The position numbers were made by a program, and so were the translations under genes. From Maricaulis sp947259345 (GTDB taxonomy: Bacteria; Pseudomonadota; Alphaproteobacteria; Caulobacterales; Maricaulaceae): a stretch of DNA of 64,000 nucleotides. The DNA lies in contig OZ244254.1 of the NCBI GenBank assembly GCA_965217205.1, positions 1,240,001 to 1,304,000 of the forward strand. Reading direction: 5' to 3'. Positions 35,680 to 43,488 of this stretch are shown here, piece after piece. The notes under the pieces are model-generated. The model did not search any database. It saw only the letters and a list, made by a program, of their open reading frames with translations, and had not been told where the DNA came from. Within the stretch, counting starts at the first letter, position 1, and every line of letters begins with the position of its first letter.

Positions 35680-36458
35680 CCGAGCGGCTTGGCCCGCGTC
35701 GGCTTTCCCTTAGCGTCCAACGCGACCATGACATAGTCCGCCTCACCGACCTTGCGCCGTTCACCGGTCATCAAATCCTCGGCTTCCGCCAGGACCGCAA
35801 TCGTCATGGATGTCCGGCCTACCGAGGCAATCGTGGCGATGACATCGAGCATCTCGCCCTCCCGGGTCGGGGCAATGAAATCGATCTTGTCCGACGCCGC
35901 CATACCGACATCACAGCGGGTATGCCGGGAGGCAGCGATATAGGCGGCCTTGCCCATGATCGACATGGCATTGCCACCAAAGAGTTGCCCGAGATGATTG
36001 GTGTCGCCGGGGAAAACGAGTTGCAGCGTGCGGGCGTAACCGGGTGGGCTGGCCGCGAATTCCGGCTTGGCGTCCGGCGATGGCGGCAGCCGGTCGGGAT
36101 TGGTCTTGCGATCGGCCGCGACCATGGTGAAAGCCCCACGTGTGCAGACATGGCGGACCCCGGTCAGCAGGTTTTCGGCGGCCAGTTCGACATCGACGAT
36201 CATTGACGTCCGGCCGATCATGCGAACCTGGCCGGTCAACTCGACCAGATCACCGACATGGGCCGGGGCGACAAAATCCAGCTTGTCGCAAGACGCCGTC
36301 ACAAAGGGCCGCCGGGCGTGTCGGGCCGCAATGAGAAAGGCGATCTTGTCCATCTCGGCCATGGCCGCGCCGCCGAAATAACTGCCCTGGTGATTGGTCT
36401 GGTGCGGGAAGACCAGGTCGGCGTGACGGATCTCGGCGAGGTGGCGGGGCTGGGTCAT
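35676..36458 (-). CDS. Acyl-CoA thioesterase with two hotdog domains
   Basis: A 260-residue tandem hotdog protein. The first domain has FPHQTNHQGSYFGGAAMAEMDK and the second FPGDTNHLGQLFGGNAMSIMGK, with matching downstream DKLDFVAPAHVGD and DKIDFIAPTREGE strands. This BFIT/ACOT-like layout hydrolyses acyl-CoA thioesters; chain-length preference cannot be read from sequence. It overlaps the convergent oxygenase gene by four bases and lies just downstream of the serine hydrolase gene on the same strand. Confidence 0.9.
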   Translation of the reverse strand: MTQPRHLAEIRHADLVFPHQTNHQGSYFGGAAMAEMDKIAFLIAARHARRPFVTASCDKLDFVAPAHVGDLVELTGQVRMIGRTSMIVDVELAAENLLTGVRHVCTRGAFTMVAADRKTNPDRLPPSPDAKPEFAASPPGYARTLQLVFPGDTNHLGQLFGGNAMSIMGKAAYIAASRHTRCDVGMAASDKIDFIAPTREGEMLDVIATIASVGRTSMTIAVLAEAEDLMTGERRKVGEADYVMVALDAKGKPTRAKPLG

Positions 36459-36530
36459 GGGCAGATACTCCTTGCGCCTGTCGGTGCGCGGATTCTGCTG
36501 CCAGGGCCAGCCCCGCCCTTGTGACGGGCG

Positions 36531-37613
36531 TCAGTCGTCGGACATGGACGCTGCCGTCACGGCGCGAAGGATGCTGGTGTAATCGCGCCCCCCCATGCGG
36601 GGTCCGTCAGGGATGTCGGTATTCATCCGGTTGACGATGACAAGATCGAGACTGGGGATGACGGTGACATACTGGCCGCCATAACCGGCCCCGGTATACA
36701 TGTCCGCTGCGAGCCCGTGATCGTCTGCGACCTGGGAATCGGCCGGACGCCACCACATATAGCCATATCCGCCCATCCAGGGACCGGGCCATCCGGTGTC
36801 GGAATAATCAGCCGTGCTCTCCCGCACCCAGTCCGCGGAGAGGATCTGCTCGCCCTCCCATTCGCCCTCTTGCAGGAAGAGCTGGCCGAACAGAGCCGTA
36901 TCCCGCGCAGAAAGCCGCATGTGATAGGCCGAGAACATCGTTCCCGGCGCGTGTTGGCGATGGGTCTCGAAAACGTCGAAATCGGGCATACAGAGTGGCT
37001 CCGCGAAGACACGCAGGAAGGCCGAGTCGTAATTGCGGCCGGAGGCGCGCTCGAAAATATGGCCGGCGACGTTGAAGTCCCAATTATTGTAATACCAGTG
37101 CTCACCGGGGGCGAATTCGCCGCGCTCGGGACGCGATTCACGCATCTGCGGGGTTTCGGCGGCAGACGGGATATAAACGCCAGACCGGGCCATGATCACA
37201 TCGCGCACCGTGGCCGAGCGTTCCTGCTCGGTCAGGCCCACCAGATCATCAATCCCGAGATCTGCAAGACTGGCATCCAGCGATAGTGCTCCGGCATCGA
37301 CGAGCACCCCGATCATCGCGCTCATCAGGGATTTGCGCAGGGAATGCACCATGATCAGGCGATCCGTCTCGCCATGCTCGAACACGACCTGTCCGCTCTG
37401 GACAACCATCAGGGCCGTCGAGTTGAGTTCATTGGCCAGCGCGTCGAGACCCGCGAGTTCTTCCTCTGTCCAGCCCAACTCAGCCGGTGCTGTCGCGGTA
37501 GGCAGCGGGTAGGTTTCGCAACGATCATCCTGCGCATGCGCCGTTGCCGTCAATCCGAGTGAAAGCAGGCCGAGCCCTGCAACCGAGCCGGTCATCAATT
37601 TCCTGAATGTCAT
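36531..37613 (-). CDS. Exported class C beta-lactamase-like serine hydrolase
   Basis: A 360-residue protein with a signal peptide (1-27, cleavage after AHA) and the serine beta-lactamase/penicillin-binding fold. The SxxK motif is SLRK in MVHSLRKSL, the YxN-like motif is YYNNWDF, and GYGYMWW with the later GAGYGGQYVTV fits the C-terminal part. Proteins of this sort are usually esterases or D-amino peptidases rather than resistance enzymes. No antibiotic-resistance context such as an ampR gene is seen. Confidence 0.85.
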   Translation of the reverse strand: MTFRKLMTGSVAGLGLLSLGLTATAHAQDDRCETYPLPTATAPAELGWTEEELAGLDALANELNSTALMVVQSGQVVFEHGETDRLIMVHSLRKSLMSAMIGVLVDAGALSLDASLADLGIDDLVGLTEQERSATVRDVIMARSGVYIPSAAETPQMRESRPERGEFAPGEHWYYNNWDFNVAGHIFERASGRNYDSAFLRVFAEPLCMPDFDVFETHRQHAPGTMFSAYHMRLSARDTALFGQLFLQEGEWEGEQILSADWVRESTADYSDTGWPGPWMGGYGYMWWRPADSQVADDHGLAADMYTGAGYGGQYVTVIPSLDLVIVNRMNTDIPDGPRMGGRDYTSILRAVTAASMSDD

Positions 37614-37744
37614 CTATTCCCCCATTTGGTGTGCCGACCGGTCCGGCTGCCGGACAGGTCCTGAGGGTAGAATACGCATCGCGTCCAACGAGAAGTTGGC
37701 CGGAAGATTGACCTTCGGTTAGGTGGGGTTTGGGCGCTGACCCC

Positions 37745-39085
37745 CTACATCAGCATCGTCATCGGATCTTCGACATAGGTCTTGAAGGCCTGCAGCCATT
37801 TCGCGCCCGTGGCGCCATCGACGACACGGTGATCGCAGGTCAGCGTGACCGTCATCACCATGGCAATGGCCAGCGCGTCATCCTTGACGACCGGACGCTT
37901 TTCGCCCGCTCCGACCGACAGGATCATGCCCTGGGGCGGATTGATGATGGAGGCAAAGCTGTCGATCCCGAACATGCCCAGATTGGACAGGGAGAAGGTC
38001 CCGCCCTGGAATTCCTCCGGCTTCAGCTTGCGATCGCGGGCCCGCGTCGCGAGATCTTTCGACTCGCGGGAAATCTGCACCAGGCCCTTCTGATCGGCAT
38101 CAGTGATGATCGGGGTGATCAGCCCGCCCTCAATAGCCACGGCCATGGACACATCGGCATGCTTGTGGCGGGCAATCATGCCGCCCTCGATCCAGGACGA
38201 ATTCGCCGCCGGCACCTTCTTCAGCGCCAGGCCCGAGGCCTTGATCAGGATGTCATTGACCGAAACCTTGTCGCCATCCTTCTCGGCGGCGGCATTTACG
38301 CGCTTGCGGAAATCCATCAGCGCGTCGATGCGACAATCCACGGTGAGGGGGAAATGCGGGATGTCGCGGAAGCTCTCCGACAGACGCTTGGCCGAGATCT
38401 TGGTGATCCCGTCGGCCTTCTCCACATCGTAACGGTCGCGGGCAATGCCATAGGCCGCCAGCGGATCGTCCATGTCGACCGGCTTGGCCGCGGGGGCCTC
38501 GGTGGCCGTGGACGCAGAGGCCTTGGACGGTTGCGCATTCTCGACATCGCGCTTCACGATCCGGCCATAGGGACCTGATCCATCGATGGTTTTGAGATCC
38601 AGGCCCTTGTCGGCGGCGATCCGTTTGGCGAGCGGGCTGGCCTTGATGCGGTCGCCGTCACGCCTGGACGCACTTTCTGATTTGGCCGGCTTTTTCGGCT
38701 CGGACGTGTCCGATTTACCAGTCGCAGATTTACCCTCATCAGGTTTGGCTGACTTGGAATCGGCCTGATCGGCCTTCTTGTTGTCCTTGGCCGGTGCGTC
38801 GGATTTTGATGAGCTCGCCTTGTCGAGCGCGCTCTCGTCCTCACCCTCTTCCAGCAGCACGGCGATCACGGCATTGACCTTCACGCCTTCGGCGCCTTCC
38901 TCGACCAGTATCTTGCCGACCTTGCCCTCGTCGACCGCTTCAACTTCCATCGTCGCCTTGTCGGTCTCGATCTCGGCAATGACGTCACCGCTCTCTACGG
39001 TATCGCCTTCCTTGACGTGCCATTTGGCAAGCGTGCCCTCTTCCATGGTGGGCGACAGGGCGGGCATCAGGATTTCAATCGACAT
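37745..39085 (-). CDS. pdhC: Pyruvate dehydrogenase E2, dihydrolipoamide acetyltransferase
   Basis: Core acetyltransferase of the pyruvate dehydrogenase complex, 446 residues. It has one N-terminal lipoyl domain with the lipoylated lysine in ETDKATMEVEA (near 43), then a Lys/Asp/Ser/Ala-rich flexible linker, then a peripheral-subunit-binding domain (ASPLAKRIAADKGLDL) and the catalytic domain ending with DHRVVDGATGA. Its lipoyl domain is strikingly similar to that of pdhB, also at DNA level. A GFA-family gene separates it from pdhB, unlike the usual direct pdhB-pdhC order. Confidence 0.95.
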   Translation of the reverse strand: MSIEILMPALSPTMEEGTLAKWHVKEGDTVESGDVIAEIETDKATMEVEAVDEGKVGKILVEEGAEGVKVNAVIAVLLEEGEDESALDKASSSKSDAPAKDNKKADQADSKSAKPDEGKSATGKSDTSEPKKPAKSESASRRDGDRIKASPLAKRIAADKGLDLKTIDGSGPYGRIVKRDVENAQPSKASASTATEAPAAKPVDMDDPLAAYGIARDRYDVEKADGITKISAKRLSESFRDIPHFPLTVDCRIDALMDFRKRVNAAAEKDGDKVSVNDILIKASGLALKKVPAANSSWIEGGMIARHKHADVSMAVAIEGGLITPIITDADQKGLVQISRESKDLATRARDRKLKPEEFQGGTFSLSNLGMFGIDSFASIINPPQGMILSVGAGEKRPVVKDDALAIAMVMTVTLTCDHRVVDGATGAKWLQAFKTYVEDPMTMLM

Positions 39086-39100
39086 GTTTCAGTCCTCGCC

Positions 39101-39520
39101 TCAGGCGTCATTGGCGCCCGGTGGGGCCAGTTCAGGGTTGATCTTGGAGACGTTCGTTTCCCAGTTCGCGCCGTCGAATTCTTCGAACCGCAGCTGCAAA
39201 TTGGCGTCGGCGTCGAGGGCGCGCAGATTGACGCTCCAGCCATCGGGATGCGAGCGCGGCACATAGAAGCTCTTCACGCCGCATTTCGAGCAGAACATGT
39301 GTTTGGCTTCATGCGTGCCGAATGTGTAATTCGTCAGGCTCTCCGCCCCGCGTTCGATCTTGAAATCACCCTTCTCGACAATGAGATGGATGAAGCCGGT
39401 CTTGGTGCAGATCGAGCAATTGCACGACAGGGCGACGACACTGTCCGGCAGGTTCACGGCAAAGCCGACCTCGCCGCAATGACACTCGCCGTGACGCCAG
39501 GATTTCGCTGGAGACGCCAT
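39101..39520 (-). CDS. GFA/CENP-V family zinc protein
   Basis: A 139-residue protein with the zinc cysteines of the glutathione-dependent formaldehyde-activating family: CHCGEVGF near the N-terminus, CNCSICTKTGF in the middle and FCSKCGVK further on. Family members bind S-hydroxymethylglutathione or are uncharacterised carbon-sulfur lyases, so the function here is uncertain. It sits 15 bases upstream of pdhC and 5 bases downstream of pdhB on the same strand, which implies co-transcription with the dehydrogenase genes. Confidence 0.85.
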   Translation of the reverse strand: MASPAKSWRHGECHCGEVGFAVNLPDSVVALSCNCSICTKTGFIHLIVEKGDFKIERGAESLTNYTFGTHEAKHMFCSKCGVKSFYVPRSHPDGWSVNLRALDADANLQLRFEEFDGANWETNVSKINPELAPPGANDA

Positions 39521-39525
39521 GGACC

Positions 39526-40950
39526 CTACTCCGCGTAGCAGACAGCCTTGGCTGCCTTCACGATATCATCCACGCCCGGCAGGGAGAGCTTTTCCAGATT
39601 GCCGGCATAGGGCAGCGGGACGTCTTCCTGGTGGACGCGGGCGGGCGGGGCGTCGAGATAGTCGAAGGCCTCGGCGGTGACGACGGCCGCGATTTCCGCG
39701 CCGACCCCCATCCGGCCCCAGCCCTCTTCGGCACAGACGATGCGATTGGTTTTCTTGACCGATTCCACGACCGTATCGGTGTCGAGCGGACGCAAAGTGC
39801 GCAGATCGATGATCTCGGCAGAGATACCGTCCTTGGCCAGGATTTCGGCGGCCTCGAGGGCATAGCCGACCATGCGGCTGTGAGCCGTGATGGTGACGTC
39901 AGTGCCTTCGCGGCGCACCTTGGCCTTGCCGATCGGCAGGACCCAGTCCTCCATCTCCGGCACGTCAAAGCTCTCGCCATAGATCAACTCATGCTCGAGG
40001 AAGACGACGGGGTTGGGGTCGCGGATGGCGGCTTTCAGGAGACCCTTGGCGTCGGCGGCATCATAGGGCGCGATCACCTTGAGGCCCGGCACATTGGCAT
40101 ACCAGGAGGAATAGTCGTGGGAGTGCTGGGCACCGACGCGGCTCGCTGCGCCATTGGGACCGCGGAAGACGATCGGACAACCCATCTGGCCACCGGACAT
40201 GTAGAGCGTCTTGGCCGCGGAATTGATGATGTGGTCGATCGCCTGCATGGCGAAGTTGAAAGTCATGAATTCCACGACCGGCTTGAGACCATTGAAGGCC
40301 GCGCCCACACCCAGACCGGCAAAGCCGTGCTCGGTGATCGGCGTGTCGACGACGCGTTTGGGCCCGAATTCGGCCAGCAGACCCCGTGTGACCTTGTAGG
40401 CGCCTTCATACTCGGCGACTTCCTCACCCATCACGAAGACCGTGTCGTCGCGGCGCATCTCCTCGGCCATTGCATCGCGCAGGGCGTCGCGGACCGTGGT
40501 TGAAACCATATCGGTGCCGGACGGAATATCCGGGTCAGAGGCATCCGGATTGGCATAGTCGATGACCGTCGGCTCGCCGGTTTCGCCAGCATCGTCGTCG
40601 CCGTCATCGGCCTCATTGTCACCGGCGGCCTCTGCCTCCTTCGCGGCCTCATCCTTGGACGTGTCAGCGCTATCGGCTTTCGGCGCTTCGACCGCGCTGG
40701 CGTCCTCACCCTCCTCGGCCAGGATGGCGATCGGCGAATTGACCTTCACATTCTCGGTGCCTTCCGCGACCAGGATTTTGGCGACCACGCCCTCCTCGAC
40801 CGCTTCGACTTCCATCGTGGCCTTGTCGGTCTCGATCTCGGCAATCACGTCACCGCTCTCGACGGTGTCGCCTTCCTTGATATTCCACTTGGCGAGCGTG
40901 CCCTCTTCCATGGTGGGAGAAAGGGCCGGCATAAGGATTTCAATCGACAT
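39526..40950 (-). CDS. pdhB: Pyruvate dehydrogenase E1 beta subunit with N-terminal lipoyl domain
   Basis: A 474-residue E1 beta. Residues 1 to about 80 form a lipoyl domain (lysine in ETDKATMEVEA), followed by an Asp/Ala/Glu-rich linker and the transketolase-like catalytic domain (VRDALRDAMAEEMRRDD, GEEVAEYEGAYKVTRGL, VFLEHELIYGE). A lipoyl domain on E1 beta is known in alphaproteobacteria, for example rhizobia. It pairs with pdhA to decarboxylate pyruvate using thiamine diphosphate, and starts 53 bases after the NTF2-like gene stop. Confidence 0.95.
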   Translation of the reverse strand: MSIEILMPALSPTMEEGTLAKWNIKEGDTVESGDVIAEIETDKATMEVEAVEEGVVAKILVAEGTENVKVNSPIAILAEEGEDASAVEAPKADSADTSKDEAAKEAEAAGDNEADDGDDDAGETGEPTVIDYANPDASDPDIPSGTDMVSTTVRDALRDAMAEEMRRDDTVFVMGEEVAEYEGAYKVTRGLLAEFGPKRVVDTPITEHGFAGLGVGAAFNGLKPVVEFMTFNFAMQAIDHIINSAAKTLYMSGGQMGCPIVFRGPNGAASRVGAQHSHDYSSWYANVPGLKVIAPYDAADAKGLLKAAIRDPNPVVFLEHELIYGESFDVPEMEDWVLPIGKAKVRREGTDVTITAHSRMVGYALEAAEILAKDGISAEIIDLRTLRPLDTDTVVESVKKTNRIVCAEEGWGRMGVGAEIAAVVTAEAFDYLDAPPARVHQEDVPLPYAGNLEKLSLPGVDDIVKAAKAVCYAE

Positions 40951-41003
40951 GGCTCTACCTGTCCTGTGTCAAATCTTGCAAAGCGCCGAAGACCGGCACG
41001 GCA

Positions 41004-41414
41004 TCAGCCGTTGGCGGCTTCGGGTTTGTAACGCAGCGCGTGCTCGCGCATCTTTCCGGCGAATTCCATCAACGTGTTCATCGGCCGGATCAGCACTTCG
41101 ATTCGGGCCATCTGGCCGTCATCATCGAGGGTGATCTTGTCGATCCCGACGAGCCCCTTGCCCTCCACCGTGCCGGTGAATTCGAGCATGAGCTCGTTGC
41201 CGTCGACCCATTCCTGGCGATAGTCGAAGCCTTCAACCACCGTGATCACGCCCATCAGGATGTGCAGCAGATAATGCTTGTCCGCCGACGGCTTCCACAC
41301 GACCGGCGAATGCAGCTCGCAGCCCTCAGCGATGATCGAGGACAGGCGATTGGCATCACGCTCCCGCACCGCCCGGTGCCAATTGTCGAGGAAGTGTTTC
41401 ACTTGCGGTGTCAT
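41004..41414 (-). CDS. NTF2-like/SnoaL-fold protein
   Basis: A 136-residue protein with the cone-shaped NTF2/SnoaL-like pattern: HFLDNWHRAVRERDANRLSS at the start, ELHSPVVWKP and a C-terminal strand with ARIEVLIRPMNTLMEF. Such proteins can be isomerases, cyclases or binding proteins, and no catalytic residue set is diagnostic here. It lies between pdhA and pdhB in the same direction, 53 bases before pdhB, so it is probably on the dehydrogenase transcript. Confidence 0.75.
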   Translation of the reverse strand: MTPQVKHFLDNWHRAVRERDANRLSSIIAEGCELHSPVVWKPSADKHYLLHILMGVITVVEGFDYRQEWVDGNELMLEFTGTVEGKGLVGIDKITLDDDGQMARIEVLIRPMNTLMEFAGKMREHALRYKPEAANG

Positions 41415-41430
41415 TGAATTTCTTTCTTGG

Positions 41431-41748
41431 TCAGGTCAGACGCGCATTGAGCACAAAGCCAAACGGCAGCGCAATGAAGCCCAAAACCAGCCATCCCACG
41501 AGTGTTTTCCAAGCGAGCTTTACCTGGGATCGGGAATGAAGCAGCGAAACGGCATCTGCATCACCAGCTTCGGCCATGGCCTTTAGTGTTTCTCCAGGCG
41601 CGACACTCCAGGTCCAGACCGGCGCGGGAACAAGCGCGCTCTTCTCAGACAGGCGTTTTTGAACGAGCCAGCTCCTCAGCATGAAAAAGCCGGTAGCCAG
41701 CCAGATCAGTGCCCCGAGGCCCAGATATGCCGCAACCCAGTAGGGCAA
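41431..41748 (-). CDS. Small two-helix membrane protein
   Basis: A 105-residue protein with transmembrane helices near residues 5-25 and 80-100 and a soluble middle segment (KRLSEKSALVPAPVWTWSVAPGE as its most distinctive part, with LKAMAEAGDADAVSLLHSR). I do not recognise a family. It begins five bases after pdhA and is 16 bases before the NTF2-like gene, so it is probably translated with them. It could be a lineage-specific envelope protein; no function is proposed. Confidence 0.6.
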   Translation of the reverse strand: MPYWVAAYLGLGALIWLATGFFMLRSWLVQKRLSEKSALVPAPVWTWSVAPGETLKAMAEAGDADAVSLLHSRSQVKLAWKTLVGWLVLGFIALPFGFVLNARLT

Positions 41749-41753
41749 TGCCG

Positions 41754-42770
41754 CTACACCTCCACCAGCACATCCGTGTAGAGCTCCGACGGATCGGGCT
41801 CGGGGCTCTCCTTGGCGAATTCGGCGGCGTCGCCGACGATCTTCTTCACATCCTTGTCGAGCGCCTTGAGCTCGTCTTCGGATGCGTGCTTGCCCTCGAT
41901 CAAGCGCTTCTTGATCAGGTCTATCGGGTCATGATGCGAGCGGATATCGTCGACTTCCTCGCGGGTGCGGTATTTGGCCGGATCGGACATGGAGTGGCCG
42001 CGATAGCGATAGGTCTTCATTTCCAGAATATAGGGGCCCTTGCCCTCGCGCGCGTGCTTGACGGCCTTCTCGGCGGCGCGCTTGACCGCTTCGACATCCA
42101 TCCCATCGACTTCCTCGCCGGGAATGCCAAAGGAGATGCCGCGCTTGTGCAGCGCCGTCTCCGAGGAAGCGCGCTTGACCGAGGTGCCCATGGCGTACTG
42201 GTTGTTCTCGATCACATAGACGACCGGCAGGTCCCAGAGCTTGGCCATGTTGAAGCTCTCATAGACCTGACCCTGATTGGCTGCGCCATCGCCGAAATAG
42301 GCCACGGCAACCTTCTTGTTCTCCTTGTAGCGATCGGCAAAGGCGAGGCCCGTGCCCAGCGCCACCTGGGCGCCGACAATGCCGTGACCGCCATAGAATT
42401 GCTTGTCGCGGGAGAACATGTGCATGGAGCCGCCCTTGCCGCGCGAATAGCCACCTTCACGGCCGGTCAGCTCGGCCATGACGCCATTCGGGTCCATGCC
42501 ACAGGCCAGCATATGAGCGTGGTCGCGATAGCCGGTGATGACCTGGTCACCCTCCTCCAGCGCGGCCTGGATGCCGGTGACGACCGCTTCCTGGCCGATA
42601 TAGAGGTGACAGAAGCCTGCAATCAGCCCCATGCCGTAGAGCTGACCCGCCTTTTCCTCGAAACGGCGCATCATCAACATCTCGCGATAGTATTGAAGCA
42701 GCTCGTCTTTTCCGGCGCCCTTGGCGGCGGATTTCGAGGTGGTGGTCTTGCTTGTGCGCTTGCTAGCCAT
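41754..42770 (-). CDS. pdhA: Pyruvate dehydrogenase E1 alpha subunit
   Basis: Thiamine-diphosphate-binding subunit, 338 residues from ATG 42770. The TPP motif begins GDGAANQGQVYESF and ends ENNQYAMGTS; the phosphorylation-loop-like segment YRYRGHSMSDPAKYRTREE is present. By homology the protein starts at MASKRTSK. However, an upstream ATG at 42806 has a better Shine-Dalgarno (GAGGAA about seven bases away), so 12 extra residues are possible. It is the first gene of the pdh cluster and follows ftsB, as in Caulobacter. Confidence 0.94.
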   Translation of the reverse strand: MASKRTSKTTTSKSAAKGAGKDELLQYYREMLMMRRFEEKAGQLYGMGLIAGFCHLYIGQEAVVTGIQAALEEGDQVITGYRDHAHMLACGMDPNGVMAELTGREGGYSRGKGGSMHMFSRDKQFYGGHGIVGAQVALGTGLAFADRYKENKKVAVAYFGDGAANQGQVYESFNMAKLWDLPVVYVIENNQYAMGTSVKRASSETALHKRGISFGIPGEEVDGMDVEAVKRAAEKAVKHAREGKGPYILEMKTYRYRGHSMSDPAKYRTREEVDDIRSHHDPIDLIKKRLIEGKHASEDELKALDKDVKKIVGDAAEFAKESPEPDPSELYTDVLVEV

Positions 42771-42907
42771 TAATTCGCACGCGAAATAAAACCTTCGCGC
42801 TCCCATCTGACGTTCCTCGCCGCATAGCAGATGCCGCACCGCAGGGGCAAGCGATGAAGCGGAAATTCAATCAGATGGAGAAATGGCGAGAGCACCGGAA
42901 CCCGTCG

Positions 42908-43213
42908 CTAGCGACGGGCCTCCGGTTCAATCTCGACGATGAATTCACGCGGGTGGGCGACATTAAGAATGTCGCGGGCGCGTTCCTCGACATAGTCGAG
43001 ATCGAGACTGTCGGAGCGCAGGCGGGCGGCGGTGACTTCCAGGGCCTCACGCTCGGCGCGGGCGATGGCCAGTTCGGCTTCGGCTTCGGAGATCTCGGTC
43101 TTCACGACGATCCAGTTCAGCACGCCCTGCTCGCCCGTCAGTGCGTGATAGCCGAAATAGGCAATCGCGACGGTAAGCAATGCTGTCGTGGAAAAGCGCT
43201 TGATCGCGTCCAA
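42908..43213 (-). CDS. ftsB: Cell division protein FtsB (DivIC/septum formation initiator family)
   Basis: A 101-residue bitopic membrane protein with a short cytosolic N-terminus, a transmembrane helix (about 9-28), and a periplasmic coiled coil rich in Glu/Ala (EISEAEAELAIARAEREAL). It is a divisome subunit acting with FtsL and FtsQ. Its place between eno and pdhA is the conserved alphaproteobacterial position. The upstream region carries five GANTC sites within 67 bp (43269-43335), suggesting CcrM/GcrA-type cell-cycle control. Confidence 0.88.
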   Translation of the reverse strand: MDAIKRFSTTALLTVAIAYFGYHALTGEQGVLNWIVVKTEISEAEAELAIARAEREALEVTAARLRSDSLDLDYVEERARDILNVAHPREFIVEIEPEARR

Positions 43214-43268
43214 ACCCGTTCACCCTTGTTGAGACCGGCGCTCATACGCCGTGTTCTTCTACAGCGGT

Positions 43269-43335
43269 GATTCAACACGATCACACTTTAGGAGTCGTGA
43301 ATCCGGGATTCAGGACTGGGTAAGGGATTGGACTC
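43269..43335. promoter_or_regulatory. Cluster of five GANTC methylation sites upstream of ftsB
   Basis: GANTC occurs at 43269-43273, 43292-43296, 43299-43303, 43307-43311 and 43331-43335. About 0.26 sites would be expected by chance in 67 bp with even base use. The central three sit in and beside an inverted repeat GAATCC-G-GGATTC. The cluster is 56-122 bases before the ftsB start. GANTC is the CcrM methyltransferase site in alphaproteobacteria and works with GcrA. Confidence 0.7.
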
Positions 43336-43357
43336 AAATGGGGCGAAAACACCCTGT

Positions 43358-43479
43358 TTTGTCATCCCCGCGGAATGTCCGGCGAAGGCCGGACGCACGG
43401 CGGGGACCTATGTGATTGCAGGCATTTCGGTCCCTGACTTGCGCCCCGCCTGCGCGGGGCCTCCATCAGGGATGACAAA
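43358..43479. repeat. Structured palindromic repeat, copy 1 (after eno)
   Basis: An outer perfect 11-bp stem (43358-43368 with 43469-43479) encloses three inner stems: GTCCGGC/GCCGGAC (43378-43394), GGGACC/GGTCCC (43403-43434) and GCCCCGC/GCGGGGC (43442-43460). The layout can be drawn as a four-armed cloverleaf. It lies ten bases beyond the eno stop. Its first 53 bases agree at about 46 positions with copy 2 at 49239. Confidence 0.85.
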
Positions 43480-43488
43480 TCTGAGTGA

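Noticed and set aside
36531..37613. Beta-lactamase antibiotic-resistance gene
   Set aside because: The fold is shared by many esterases and peptidases, and there is no ampR-like regulator or resistance context.
37641..37655. GTCCGG-CTG-CCGGAC hairpin as terminator of the pdh cluster
   Set aside because: The stem is short, it lies about 90 bases past the pdhC stop and has no T-run.
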